In this document: positions 1 through 5,744 of the stretch, one piece after another
How positions within the stretch are numbered: position 1 is the first letter of the stretch
Layout of the letters: each line of letters begins with the position of its first letter
From: Gammaproteobacteria bacterium TMED92
Lineage (GTDB): Bacteria > Pseudomonadota > Gammaproteobacteria > Pseudomonadales > Azotimanducaceae
Length of the DNA: 6,244 bases
Direction: 5' to 3'
NCBI GenBank assembly: GCA_002170355.2
Contig: NHET02000106.1
Span: 1 to 6,244 of the forward strand
The notes under the pieces: model-generated
What the model saw: only the letters and a program-made list of their open reading frames with translations
The model's database searches: none
What the model was told of the DNA's origin: nothing
Program-made: the position numbers and the translations under genes

Positions 1-764
1 TGACCGGGCGGCACACCTTCTAACAGCCGCGTTACGCTGTGCACTGCGCTCGAAGCATGACAAGTAGCAAGCACTAGATGCCCGGTTTCTGCCGCCTCCA
101 AAGCCAGTTGAATGGTCGTGGCGTCGCGCAACTCGCCTAAGGCGATGACATCGGGGGCTTCTCGCAGCGCCGCCCGCAATGCCTGTTCGAAGCCGCTAAC
201 GTGGGTACCTACTTGCCGCTGGTGGATCAATCCTGTGGTGTTGTGATGAACGTATTCTATGGGGTCTTCGATGCAGACGATGTGCCGTCGGCCATCTCTG
301 TTCAAAGCGTCTACTACTGCGGCTTGAGTAGAGCTTTTGCCGCTACCGGTGCTGCCAACAAACAACGCCAAGCCCGCAGTATGGTGGGCTAATGCGTTTA
401 ACATGGTCAACGCCAACGGATCCTGACCCGCCAGTTGCTCGAGCCTTGGTGGTTTCAGCGGGACGACCCGCAGCACTAGGCCGACGCCGAGCCGATGCTG
501 GAAAACATGCACCCGAAAACGACCAATTTGTTCATGTTGAAAATCCAAGTCGATGTCCAATGCTGCCTGCAACTGTTGCCGCTGTTGCTCACTTAACATG
601 CAATCCAAAACGTCCGCTAAATATGCGTCGGTCAACACTTCGGATTTAGCGAGTTGCTGTAACTCGCCTCGTACACGCATCTTTGGCGAGCAGCCCGAGG
701 ATAGAAAGACATCAGAGGCTTGAGTGGCCACTGCAAGTCTCAGAAGTTCCAACCAATTAGGCAC
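1..764 (-). CDS. PilT/PilU-family type IV pilus ATPase, 5' part (runs off left edge)
   Basis: This is the N-terminal part (about 254 codons) of a cytoplasmic hexameric ATPase of the kind that powers type IV pilus retraction and twitching. The frame is fully open from a GTG at 764 to the window edge, so it is cut by the window, not broken. Visible in order: an N-terminal PAS-like region with ASDVFLSSG near residue 16, GRFRV near residue 95, Walker A GSTGSGKS with Lys143, Asp box IEDPIE (166-171, with Glu170), Walker B ALGELRD with Glu211, and a His box with His236. Spacing between these agrees with the Pseudomonas PilT residues I remember. GTG 764 is favoured because an in-frame TGA lies just upstream (777-779) and it gives the usual N-terminal length; the ribosome site is weak. 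Some motifs are PilU-like (REAPD, LVLATCHA, IGRFRV) and others PilT-like (TIQLALEAAETGHLV), so I leave the symbol blank. It is divergent from yggS, the position of pilT in Pseudomonas. Confidence 0.9.
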   Translation of the reverse strand, partial: MPNWLELLRLAVATQASDVFLSSGCSPKMRVRGELQQLAKSEVLTDAYLADVLDCMLSEQQRQQLQAALDIDLDFQHEQIGRFRVHVFQHRLGVGLVLRVVPLKPPRLEQLAGQDPLALTMLNALAHHTAGLALFVGSTGSGKSSTQAAVVDALNRDGRRHIVCIEDPIEYVHHNTTGLIHQRQVGTHVSGFEQALRAALREAPDVIALGELRDATTIQLALEAAETGHLVLATCHASSAVHSVTRLLEGVPPG

Positions 765-787
765 CGACTCATCACATCAATTCGACA

Positions 788-811
788 ACCTTAACCCTAG
801 TGTCTTAAGGT
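788..811. repeat. Inverted repeat, 7-bp arms with 10-bp spacer, possible operator
   Basis: ACCTTAA (788-794) is followed after 10 bases by its exact reverse complement TTAAGGT (805-811). The centre-to-centre distance of the arms is 17 bp, compatible with a dimeric repressor or activator site. It lies 24 bp upstream of the GTG of the minus-strand ATPase gene and 85 bp upstream of yggS, so it would more directly affect the ATPase gene. There is no U-tract, so it is not a terminator. The operator role is inference only. Confidence 0.4.
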
Positions 812-850
812 GCTCCCCGCTAGCAGACATCAAGGCGGTTATCGGTAAGC

Positions 851-895
851 AAATCGCCCCCCTTTTGCGGAGAAGACGCCTTTAGAAATCGCCCC
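851..895 (+). repeat. 10-bp direct repeat AAATCGCCCC upstream of yggS
   Basis: AAATCGCCCC occurs at 851-860 and again at 886-895, 35 bp apart start to start. The second copy ends on the base before the yggS ATG and occupies the place where a Shine-Dalgarno sequence would be expected. A 10-bp exact repeat inside 131 bp is unlikely by chance but not impossible. Its role is unknown. Confidence 0.45.
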
Positions 896-1582
896 ATGTC
901 CAATATTGAAGACAACTACAACCGGCTTTTAGATCGCATACTCACCGCATGTGTTGCATCGAATCGCGACCCTCGGGACATCGAATTGCTCGCCGTAAGC
1001 AAAACCAAGTCCGTCGATGTGATCACCCAGGCCATCACGTTGGGTCTTGTCCAATTCGGCGAAAACTATTTACAAGAGGCTGTGGAGAAAACCCAACAGT
1101 TGCAGCAATACGATTTGCACTGGCATTTCATTGGCCGCATTCAATCCAATAAGTGCAAATTAATTACTGACGAGTTTTCTTGGGTACAAACCTTGGACCG
1201 GCCAAAAATAGCAACACGGCTTAACCGCCTGCACTCCAAGCCTGATCCGCTGAACGTACTGATTCAGGTCAATTTAGACGCGGATGCAAATAAAGGTGGC
1301 GTTGATCGAGTAGGCGCAGCCGAGCTTCTCGAGCAACTGCTGTCGCTGCCTAATCTTGTACCCAGAGGTCTGATGACCATTCTCGCCAAGTCCACTGATT
1401 CTAGGGCAGGCTATGATTCCGTGGCACAATTACATTTAGAACTTGGACGGCAATTTGCGAGCGATCTTAGCCAATGGGACACACTGTCCATGGGCATGAG
1501 CGCAGACCTTGAGGACGCAATCAATGCTGGCGCCACCATGATTCGGGTCGGCACAGATCTATTCGGGGCGCGGAATAGCTAG
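896..1582 (+). CDS. yggS: PLP homeostasis protein YggS (PLPHP/YBL036C family)
   Basis: This 228-residue cytosolic protein has the length and sequence of the YggS/PROSC family: alanine-racemase-like single-domain barrels that bind pyridoxal 5'-phosphate without known catalysis and keep free vitamin B6 and linked amino-acid pools balanced. The PLP Schiff-base lysine is Lys36 in VSKTK. Other family signatures are FGENYLQEA (about 55-63), HFIGRIQSNK (about 77-86), the phosphate-binding SMGMS (198-202) and the C-terminal IRVGTDLFGAR. The segment GLMTILAKS replaces the more usual GLMxIP. ATG 896 is the only plausible start: it gives the normal N-terminus and no in-frame ATG, GTG or TTG lies in the stretch just upstream. 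No Shine-Dalgarno precedes it. It is the first gene of the operon and is followed after 10 nt by proC, a neighbour it has in many bacteria. Confidence 0.96.
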   Translation: MSNIEDNYNRLLDRILTACVASNRDPRDIELLAVSKTKSVDVITQAITLGLVQFGENYLQEAVEKTQQLQQYDLHWHFIGRIQSNKCKLITDEFSWVQTLDRPKIATRLNRLHSKPDPLNVLIQVNLDADANKGGVDRVGAAELLEQLLSLPNLVPRGLMTILAKSTDSRAGYDSVAQLHLELGRQFASDLSQWDTLSMGMSADLEDAINAGATMIRVGTDLFGARNS

Positions 1583-1586
1583 GAGA
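1581..1586 (+). promoter_or_regulatory. Shine-Dalgarno that fixes the TTG start of proC
   Basis: AGGAGA overlaps the last two bases of the yggS TAG stop codon and lies 6 nt before the TTG at 1593. It is the strongest ribosome binding site in the window and supports the rare TTG start of proC. Confidence 0.8.
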
Positions 1587-1592
1587 CAGACT

Positions 1593-2402
1593 TTGAGCAT
1601 CGCTTTTATCGGCGCAGGCAATATGGCCATGAGCCTCATTCGAGGCTTATTGGACAGCGGCATGCAGGCATCCGCAATTGTGGCTGCTGACCCAAGTCAA
1701 GAGCAACGCGCTGCAGCAGAGAGTCTCGGCATTAGCGTTTTTCAGCAAAACGATTTGGCTATCAAGCAGGCTGCAATTGTTGTGCTGGCGGTCAAACCCC
1801 AGATCGCCGCCAGCGTCGTGCAGTCGCTGTCTGGCGTCAACGCAACCCAGCTAATTGTATCGGTTGCGGCCGGCATTACTGTAGCAAGCCTGGAGTCTTG
1901 GCTGCCCATCAATCAGCCCATTGTGCGCTGCATGCCTAACACGCCCGCACTCGTCGGTGCTGGTATGACCGCACTGTTCGCTAATCAAGCGGTAAATGAC
2001 AAACACCTTGAAGCTGCCGAGCGCGTGCTGCAGGCAGCAGGTAAAGTGGTCTGGGTGGCCAATGAGGAACAGCTTGATGCCGTAACGGCGGTTTCGGGTA
2101 GCGGCCCGGCGTATTTCTTTCTTCTTATGGAGCATATGATCAACGCTGGCGTCGAACTCGGTCTCGACATCCAGACTAGTACCGATCTGACGCTGCAAAC
2201 CGCTTATGGCGCGGCATTGATGGCGCAACAGTCGGTAGAACCGGTCGCAACCCTGCGCGAAAACGTCACATCGCCTGCTGGCACCACCGAGGCTGCTTTA
2301 AATACGCTGTTACAACACGCGGTGCCCGATGCCATCGCCTCAGCCCTGAGGGCAGCACATCATCGCTCAACAGAACTAGCCGAGGAATTTGGTAAAACAT
2401 GA
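1593..2402 (+). CDS. proC: Pyrroline-5-carboxylate reductase (proline synthesis, last step)
   Basis: ProC reduces 1-pyrroline-5-carboxylate to L-proline with NAD(P)H in the cytosol. The protein is 269 residues, the same length as E. coli ProC. It opens with the Rossmann dinucleotide-binding motif IGAGNMA (residues 6-12). Then follow AVKPQ, the SVAAGIT strand, RCMPNTPALVGAGMT (Met114-Pro-Asn-Thr-Pro), AVSGSGPAYFF (Ser168-Gly-Ser-Gly-Pro) and the substrate-binding loop SPAGTTEAAL (Thr231, Thr232), where many relatives have SPGGTT. The start is TTG 1593, read as Met, because a strong Shine-Dalgarno is correctly spaced and the Rossmann glycines then sit at the usual distance from the N-terminus. 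The TGA stop overlaps the yggT ATG as ATGA, implying coupled translation. All key family motifs are present, so it should be functional. Confidence 0.97.
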   Translation: MSIAFIGAGNMAMSLIRGLLDSGMQASAIVAADPSQEQRAAAESLGISVFQQNDLAIKQAAIVVLAVKPQIAASVVQSLSGVNATQLIVSVAAGITVASLESWLPINQPIVRCMPNTPALVGAGMTALFANQAVNDKHLEAAERVLQAAGKVVWVANEEQLDAVTAVSGSGPAYFFLLMEHMINAGVELGLDIQTSTDLTLQTAYGAALMAQQSVEPVATLRENVTSPAGTTEAALNTLLQHAVPDAIASALRAAHHRSTELAEEFGKT

Positions 2403-2938
2403 TCGGACAAACTTTGTATGCGTTTATCGACCTTGCACTACGCCTGCTAACTTTGCTGTTTTTGCTGAGATTTTTATTACAAGCGGTTGATGCCGATCGC
2501 TTCAACCCACTGAGTCAGGCGGTAGTCAAAGGCAGTGACCTGCTGGCCCGGCCACTGCGAAAACTGTTACCTAACCTGGGGCGCTGGGATCTAGCATCGT
2601 TGCTGTTGGCCTGGGCCATGGGCGTATTGTTCGTTTACGTGGTGACGCTCGGGAACGCTGACCCAGTGCAAGCCGTTGCCGTTGGAGCAGTGCGTACCGG
2701 CTTAGTTTGGGTGCAATTCTATTGGTGGTCGATTTTGGTCATAGTGGTGGTGAGTTTCATCAATCAAGGCTCTTATCATCCGGTCATCAGCCTGCTGGAT
2801 CAGCTACTGAATCCGATTATGGCGCCGCTAAGAAATCTGCTGCCAACCATGGGTCCATTGGATTTTTCACCACTGGTTGCGCTCATCGTGTTGTCACTGC
2901 TGCAAGACACCTTACGGACATTATCTCTGTCGCTATGA
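2399..2938 (+). CDS. yggT: YggT-family small integral membrane protein
   Basis: This 179-residue inner-membrane protein has two copies of the YGGT module, as does the 188-residue E. coli protein. Likely membrane segments are at about 5-28, 65-84, 97-121 and 156-172. Each module ends in a similar stretch: [20 protein letters not shown] (50-69) and [19 protein letters not shown] (142-160), a clear internal duplication. Each is preceded by an Asn/His-Pro element (N36-P37, H127-P128). Precise function is not established; family members have been linked to osmotic or ion stress and, in plastids and some bacteria, to membrane complex organisation or division, which I would not transfer here. The ATG overlaps the proC stop, and a GAGGAA at 2382-2387 lies 11 nt upstream. 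Its own stop overlaps the metX start as ATGA. yggT next to proC is a common bacterial pairing. Confidence 0.95.
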   Translation: MIGQTLYAFIDLALRLLTLLFLLRFLLQAVDADRFNPLSQAVVKGSDLLARPLRKLLPNLGRWDLASLLLAWAMGVLFVYVVTLGNADPVQAVAVGAVRTGLVWVQFYWWSILVIVVVSFINQGSYHPVISLLDQLLNPIMAPLRNLLPTMGPLDFSPLVALIVLSLLQDTLRTLSLSL

Positions 2939-4089
2939 CAGCACCTGACGCAACTTCCGTCGGCCTCGTTAGCCCACTGCTATTTCAGTATAAGCAACCG
3001 TTCGCTTTGCAAAACGGTACGGTATTACCGAGCTTCGACTTGGTCTACGAGACCTACGGAGAATTGAACCAGGCAAAAAGCAATGCCGTGCTGATCTGCC
3101 ACGCGCTGTCTGGACACCATCACGCCGCCGGTTATCACCAGGGCGATCGAAAACCAGGATGGTGGGAGCACTGCATTGGCCCCGGCAAAGCTATGGATAC
3201 CAACAAGTTATTTGTTGTCAGCGTGAACAATCTTGGTGGATGTCACGGCAGTACTGGGCCGCGATCCACCAACCCTGATACTGGCCAGCCCTACGGCCCT
3301 GAGTTTCCACAAGTGGTGGTAAAGGACTGGGTCGCTAGCCAAGCGCTGTTAGCCAACCATCTAAACATTGATCATTTTTTGGCGGTTGTTGGCGGCAGCT
3401 TGGGTGGCATGCAGGCGCTACAATGGAGCATCGATTTCCCGCAACGAGTCCACAATGCCGTGTTGATCGCAACGGCGGCAAAGCTTACCGCCCAGAACAT
3501 CGCTTTTAATGAAATTGCACGACAAGCGATAACAACAGATCCCGACTATCGCGCCGGTAACTACAGAATCGAGGACACAAACCCTGATCGTGGACTGATG
3601 CTCGCTCGCATGATCGGCCACGTAACCTATTTGTCCGATGACGGCATGGCCAACCGCTTTGGCCGGGAACTCAAATCCGGCGACATAGACAACGCCGGTG
3701 ACGTGGAGTTTCAAGTCGAAAGTTATCTGCACCACCAAGGTCGGTCGTTTACCCAGCGGTTCGACGCCAATACCTATTTGCTGATGACCCGAGCATTGGA
3801 CTTTTTTGACCCCGCACGAGAAACCAGCGGTGATTTGGTCGCCGCTTTTGAGCAAGCCCAAGCACGCTTTCTTGTCATGTCGTTCACCACCGATTGGCGC
3901 TTTTCGCCAGAGCGTTCAAAAGAAATTGTCGACGCTCTTATTGCCGCAGGAAAAGATGTGGCATCCACGGTCATAGATTCCGAGCACGGCCACGATTCCT
4001 TCTTACTACCCATTGATCGATACACCAGCGCTTTACGCGCTTATCTTGACCACGCATACAACGTCACCGTCCGGCATAAGGGTCCCTAA
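2935..4089 (+). CDS. metX: Homoserine O-acyltransferase MetX, probably O-succinyltransferase
   Basis: This 384-residue alpha/beta-hydrolase-fold enzyme acylates the hydroxyl of L-homoserine, the first committed step toward methionine. The nucleophile is Ser155 in GGSLGG. The rest of the triad is Asp320 in TTDWRF and His353 in SEHGHDSF, 33 residues apart as in the H. influenzae enzyme I recall. Further family motifs are [38 protein letters not shown] and FDANTYLL. Arg322 in DWRF matches what I remember of succinyl-CoA-using Pseudomonas enzymes, whereas acetyl-CoA users tend to have DWLF, so succinyl-CoA is the likelier donor. ATG 2935 is chosen over an upstream in-frame start at 2707 because it overlaps the yggT stop (ATGA) and gives the usual family length. 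The Shine-Dalgarno is weak, suggesting coupling to yggT. metW follows after 3 nt. There is no room for a methionine riboswitch directly upstream. Confidence 0.96.
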   Translation: MTAPDATSVGLVSPLLFQYKQPFALQNGTVLPSFDLVYETYGELNQAKSNAVLICHALSGHHHAAGYHQGDRKPGWWEHCIGPGKAMDTNKLFVVSVNNLGGCHGSTGPRSTNPDTGQPYGPEFPQVVVKDWVASQALLANHLNIDHFLAVVGGSLGGMQALQWSIDFPQRVHNAVLIATAAKLTAQNIAFNEIARQAITTDPDYRAGNYRIEDTNPDRGLMLARMIGHVTYLSDDGMANRFGRELKSGDIDNAGDVEFQVESYLHHQGRSFTQRFDANTYLLMTRALDFFDPARETSGDLVAAFEQAQARFLVMSFTTDWRFSPERSKEIVDALIAAGKDVASTVIDSEHGHDSFLLPIDRYTSALRAYLDHAYNVTVRHKGP

Positions 4090-4092
4090 ACC

Positions 4093-4689
4093 ATGCGCCC
4101 CGATCTTCAGCTCGTTGCTAATCTTATTCAGCCGCATACCCGCGTACTCGATCTCGGTTGCGGAGAAGGTGAGTTGCTGGATAACCTGCAACGGGAAAAG
4201 AGCGTAATTGGCTACGGCCTCGACAAAGACGAAGACAACATACGCATCTGTCTGGCCCGGGGGGTCAACGTGATTGAACAGGACCTAGACCGGGGCTTAG
4301 GTAATTTTGAAGACAACGCCTTCGATATGGTTATCATGACCGAAACAATTCAATCCGTTAAAGAGCCGCGTGGCCTACTTAAAGAAATGCTTCGGGTTGG
4401 CCGCGAGTGCGTTGTGACGTTCCCCAACTTTGGCCATTGGCGGTGCCGCCTACAACTCGCAGGCCAGGGCAAGATGCCTGTTTCCGAGCATCTGCCTCAT
4501 CGTTGGTTCGATACCCCAAACATTCACCTCTGTACGTTCAGTGACTTTGAGTCTCTTTGTGCAGATTTACACATGCGCGTTATCCAGCGGCGAGTAGTTA
4601 ATCAGCAACATGACGAGCGGTCATTCATCAACTTAGCCCCAAACCTTTTTGGCAGTTATGGCTTTTATCACCTTGGAAGTACAACCTGA
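4093..4689 (+). CDS. metW: MetW, methyltransferase-fold partner of MetX
   Basis: MetW is a 198-residue protein with a class I SAM-methyltransferase fold that is encoded beside metX in many proteobacteria and is needed for efficient homoserine acylation; no methyl transfer has been firmly assigned to it, to my knowledge. The nucleotide-binding motif I is VLDLGCGEGELL (about 18-29, with Asp20-Leu-Gly-Cys-Gly). Family signatures are DMVIMTETIQSVKEP, TFPNFGHWRCR (with Trp116) and HRWFDTPNIHLCTFSDFE (136-153). The ATG follows the metX stop by 3 nt and is preceded by TAAGGG at 4077-4082, a fair ribosome binding site inside the end of metX. The TGA shares its last base with the next start (TGATG). 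Adjacent position and near-contact with metX support co-production in a fixed ratio. Confidence 0.95.
   Translation: MRPDLQLVANLIQPHTRVLDLGCGEGELLDNLQREKSVIGYGLDKDEDNIRICLARGVNVIEQDLDRGLGNFEDNAFDMVIMTETIQSVKEPRGLLKEMLRVGRECVVTFPNFGHWRCRLQLAGQGKMPVSEHLPHRWFDTPNIHLCTFSDFESLCADLHMRVIQRRVVNQQHDERSFINLAPNLFGSYGFYHLGSTT
4675..4679 (+). promoter_or_regulatory. Shine-Dalgarno for the DUF4426 gene
   Basis: GGAAG lies 9 nt upstream of the ATG at 4689, inside the end of metW. It favours this ATG over the in-frame ATG at 4707, which has no comparable site. Confidence 0.55.
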
Positions 4690-5153
4690 TGCAGAATCTA
4701 GAGCGCATGCCCTTTTTGTCCGCCTGTACCTCAGCGCGAGGCATATTTTTTATCGCGCTGTTGCTGCTTTGCACCAATAGCTATGCGGAGCAAGTGCATC
4801 GATTTGCCGGCCATGAAGTGCACTACATTGTGATTCCAACCACCTTTCTCGAAACCGATGTTGCGGCACAGTACAAAGTCACGCGCGCGAAAAACCGCGC
4901 GCTTATCAACGTGGCGGTGCTAGATGCTGACAACAACGCTGTCACAGCAACCATCACCGGCAGCAGCAGTAACCTACTTGGGCAGAGACAAAATTTTGAC
5001 TTTCGACAGGTGCAGGAAGGCGCTGCCATCTACTATCTTGCGGAATTATTGCACTCTGACGAGGAAATGCATCGCTTAGAAATCCAAGTGCGTTTGCAGA
5101 ACGGCCGACAAGATCAAATTAAATTCAATCAAAAGATGTATTGGGCGCGCTGA
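4689..5153 (+). CDS. DUF4426 family secreted protein of unknown function
   Basis: This 154-residue protein resembles the DUF4426 family, found between metW and rdgB in Pseudomonas-type genomes; its function is not known. Residues 1-33 look like a signal peptide: Arg-containing n-region, hydrophobic core IFFIALLLLC (19-28), and a type I cleavage site after TNSYA (residue 33). Cys28 is not in a canonical lipobox because Leu precedes it, so a soluble periplasmic protein of about 120 residues is most likely. The mature part begins EQVHRFAGHEVHYIVIPTTF and carries the conserved-looking block FLETDVAAQYKVTRAKNRAL, then a strand-rich region, suggesting a beta-sandwich. No catalytic motif or metal-binding cluster is visible. 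ATG 4689 is preferred for its ribosome site and TGATG overlap with metW; Met7 (4707) remains possible and would still leave a signal peptide. Its stop overlaps rdgB as TGATG. Confidence 0.85.
   Translation: MQNLERMPFLSACTSARGIFFIALLLLCTNSYAEQVHRFAGHEVHYIVIPTTFLETDVAAQYKVTRAKNRALINVAVLDADNNAVTATITGSSSNLLGQRQNFDFRQVQEGAAIYYLAELLHSDEEMHRLEIQVRLQNGRQDQIKFNQKMYWAR
4883..4902 (+). repeat. GC-only 7-bp hairpin inside the DUF4426 gene
   Basis: GCGCGCG (4883-4889) and CGCGCGC (4896-4902) are exact reverse complements around a 6-nt AAAAAC loop. It codes for part of VTRAKNRAL, a block that seems conserved in the family, so the protein sequence may explain it. No U-tract follows, so it is not an intrinsic terminator. 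Confidence 0.6.
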
Positions 5154-5740
5154 TGCAAGTGATCTTTGCCAGCGGCAATGCCGGCAAGGTTGCCGAAATG
5201 CAACAGTTGCTCAGACCCGTTGGTTTCGAGCTAACAAGCCTTAAAGACTTTGGCCTCGAAGGCGCCGCAGAAACTGCAACTAGCTTTGTAGAAAATGCTT
5301 TGATTAAAGCTCGAGCTGCGGCCCTAGCCACCGGGCTAGCGGCTATTGCTGACGACAGTGGTCTCGTGGTGCCAGGATTAAACGGCGAGCCCGGCGTTTT
5401 CTCCGCCCGATACGCAGGGGATCAAGCCAACGATGCGTCAAATAACAGCAAATTGCTTGACCAAATGGCCGAGCTTGACGATCGTCGCGCTCACTTTTTT
5501 TGCTGCTTGGTTTTTTTGCAACACGCTACCGACCCAACGCCCAAGATTGCGTTCGGTCGCTGGGATGGCGAGATTCTTCGGCAGCCCCAAGGCGCCGGGG
5601 GATTTGGTTATGACCCACTATTCTACCTGCCCAGCGAGAACGCCAGCGCGGCTCAATTGCCAGCTGCAGCGAAAAATCAGTTGAGCCACCGCGGTCGCGC
5701 ATGCCGGGCGCTGCTGTCGCAACTGCAAGACAACGCCTAG
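5153..5740 (+). CDS. rdgB: dITP/XTP pyrophosphatase (non-canonical purine NTPase)
   Basis: RdgB hydrolyses dITP, ITP and XTP to the monophosphate and pyrophosphate, keeping deaminated purines out of DNA and RNA. The protein is 195 residues against 197 in E. coli. Visible motifs are the substrate loop FASGNAGK (5-12), SFVENALIKAR (44-54, Glu47), the catalytic and metal-binding IADDSGL (Asp67, Asp68), FSARYAG, GGFGYDPLFY and the base-recognition SHRGRA (178-183). The usual ETGxTFxENA reads ETATSFVENA, a mild change. ATG 5153 is chosen because it overlaps the previous stop (TGATG) and gives the standard N-terminus; a TTG at 5141 would add four residues. Ribosome site is weak, so translation probably depends on coupling. 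Two runs of seven T lie in the middle of the gene (5495-5501 and 5511-5517) but the frame is intact. hemW follows after 4 nt, a frequent pairing. Confidence 0.96.
   Translation: MQVIFASGNAGKVAEMQQLLRPVGFELTSLKDFGLEGAAETATSFVENALIKARAAALATGLAAIADDSGLVVPGLNGEPGVFSARYAGDQANDASNNSKLLDQMAELDDRRAHFFCCLVFLQHATDPTPKIAFGRWDGEILRQPQGAGGFGYDPLFYLPSENASAAQLPAAAKNQLSHRGRACRALLSQLQDNA
5321..5343 (+). repeat. Bulged hairpin inside rdgB
   Basis: CTAGCC (5324-5329) pairs with GGCTAG (5334-5339) around a 4-nt loop. After one bulged C at 5340, GCC (5321-5323) pairs with GGC (5341-5343). No T-run follows, so this is not a terminator; it may simply reflect alanine-rich coding sequence. Confidence 0.45.
5495..5519 (+). 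repeat. Direct repeat of TTTTTTTGC within rdgB
   Basis: TTTTTTTGC occurs at 5495-5503 and 5511-5519, 16 bp apart. The T-runs encode Phe residues in HFFCCLVFLQHA, a hydrophobic strand normal for the family. Runs of seven are mildly slippage-prone. Another run of seven T lies in hemW at 5917-5923. Confidence 0.7.
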
Positions 5741-5744
5741 CGTC

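Larger units (their letters stand above)
765..895. promoter_or_regulatory. Divergent intergenic control region between the pilus ATPase gene and yggS
   Basis: This 131-bp gap separates two genes read away from each other, so it should hold both promoters. I found no convincing sigma-70 -35/-10 pair on either strand and name no promoter. It does hold an inverted repeat at 788-811 and a 10-bp direct repeat at 851-860 and 886-895. A GGAGAAG at 869-875 is about 20 nt from the yggS ATG, too far to be a normal ribosome binding site. The role as a shared control region is inferred from gene orientation. Confidence 0.6.

Noticed and set aside
201..649. Plus-strand open frames of 63 and 85 codons
   Set aside because: They lie antisense to the pilus ATPase gene, whose frame carries all the family motifs; the plus-strand translations look like nothing known.
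1..764. Possibility that the left-hand ATPase is a pseudogene
   Set aside because: Reading the minus strand base by base gives one unbroken frame from 764 to the edge with Walker A, Asp box, Walker B and His box intact; it only lacks a stop because the window ends.
781..810. Sigma-70 promoter formed by TTCGAC and CTTAAG
   Set aside because: Spacing is near 17 bp but both hexamers match the consensus poorly, so I do not call it.
1851..2228. Minus-strand frame of 125 codons
   Set aside because: Fully inside proC and antisense to it, with no recognisable motif or ribosome site.
2707..2934. 76-codon N-terminal extension of metX
   Set aside because: It would overlap yggT for 228 bp, adds residues absent from MetX relatives, and the ATG at 2935 gives normal length with an ATGA overlap.
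3418..3861. Minus-strand frame of 147 codons
   Set aside because: Antisense to metX; length is explained by codon bias of the sense gene and the product resembles no family.
5141..5152. TTG start four codons upstream for rdgB
   Set aside because: The ATG at 5153 matches the E. coli N-terminus (MQ followed by a beta strand and the GN-GK loop) and overlaps the preceding stop.
5321..5343. Hairpin in rdgB as a terminator
   Set aside because: It has no following T-run and lies mid-gene; terminating there would cut an essential part of RdgB.
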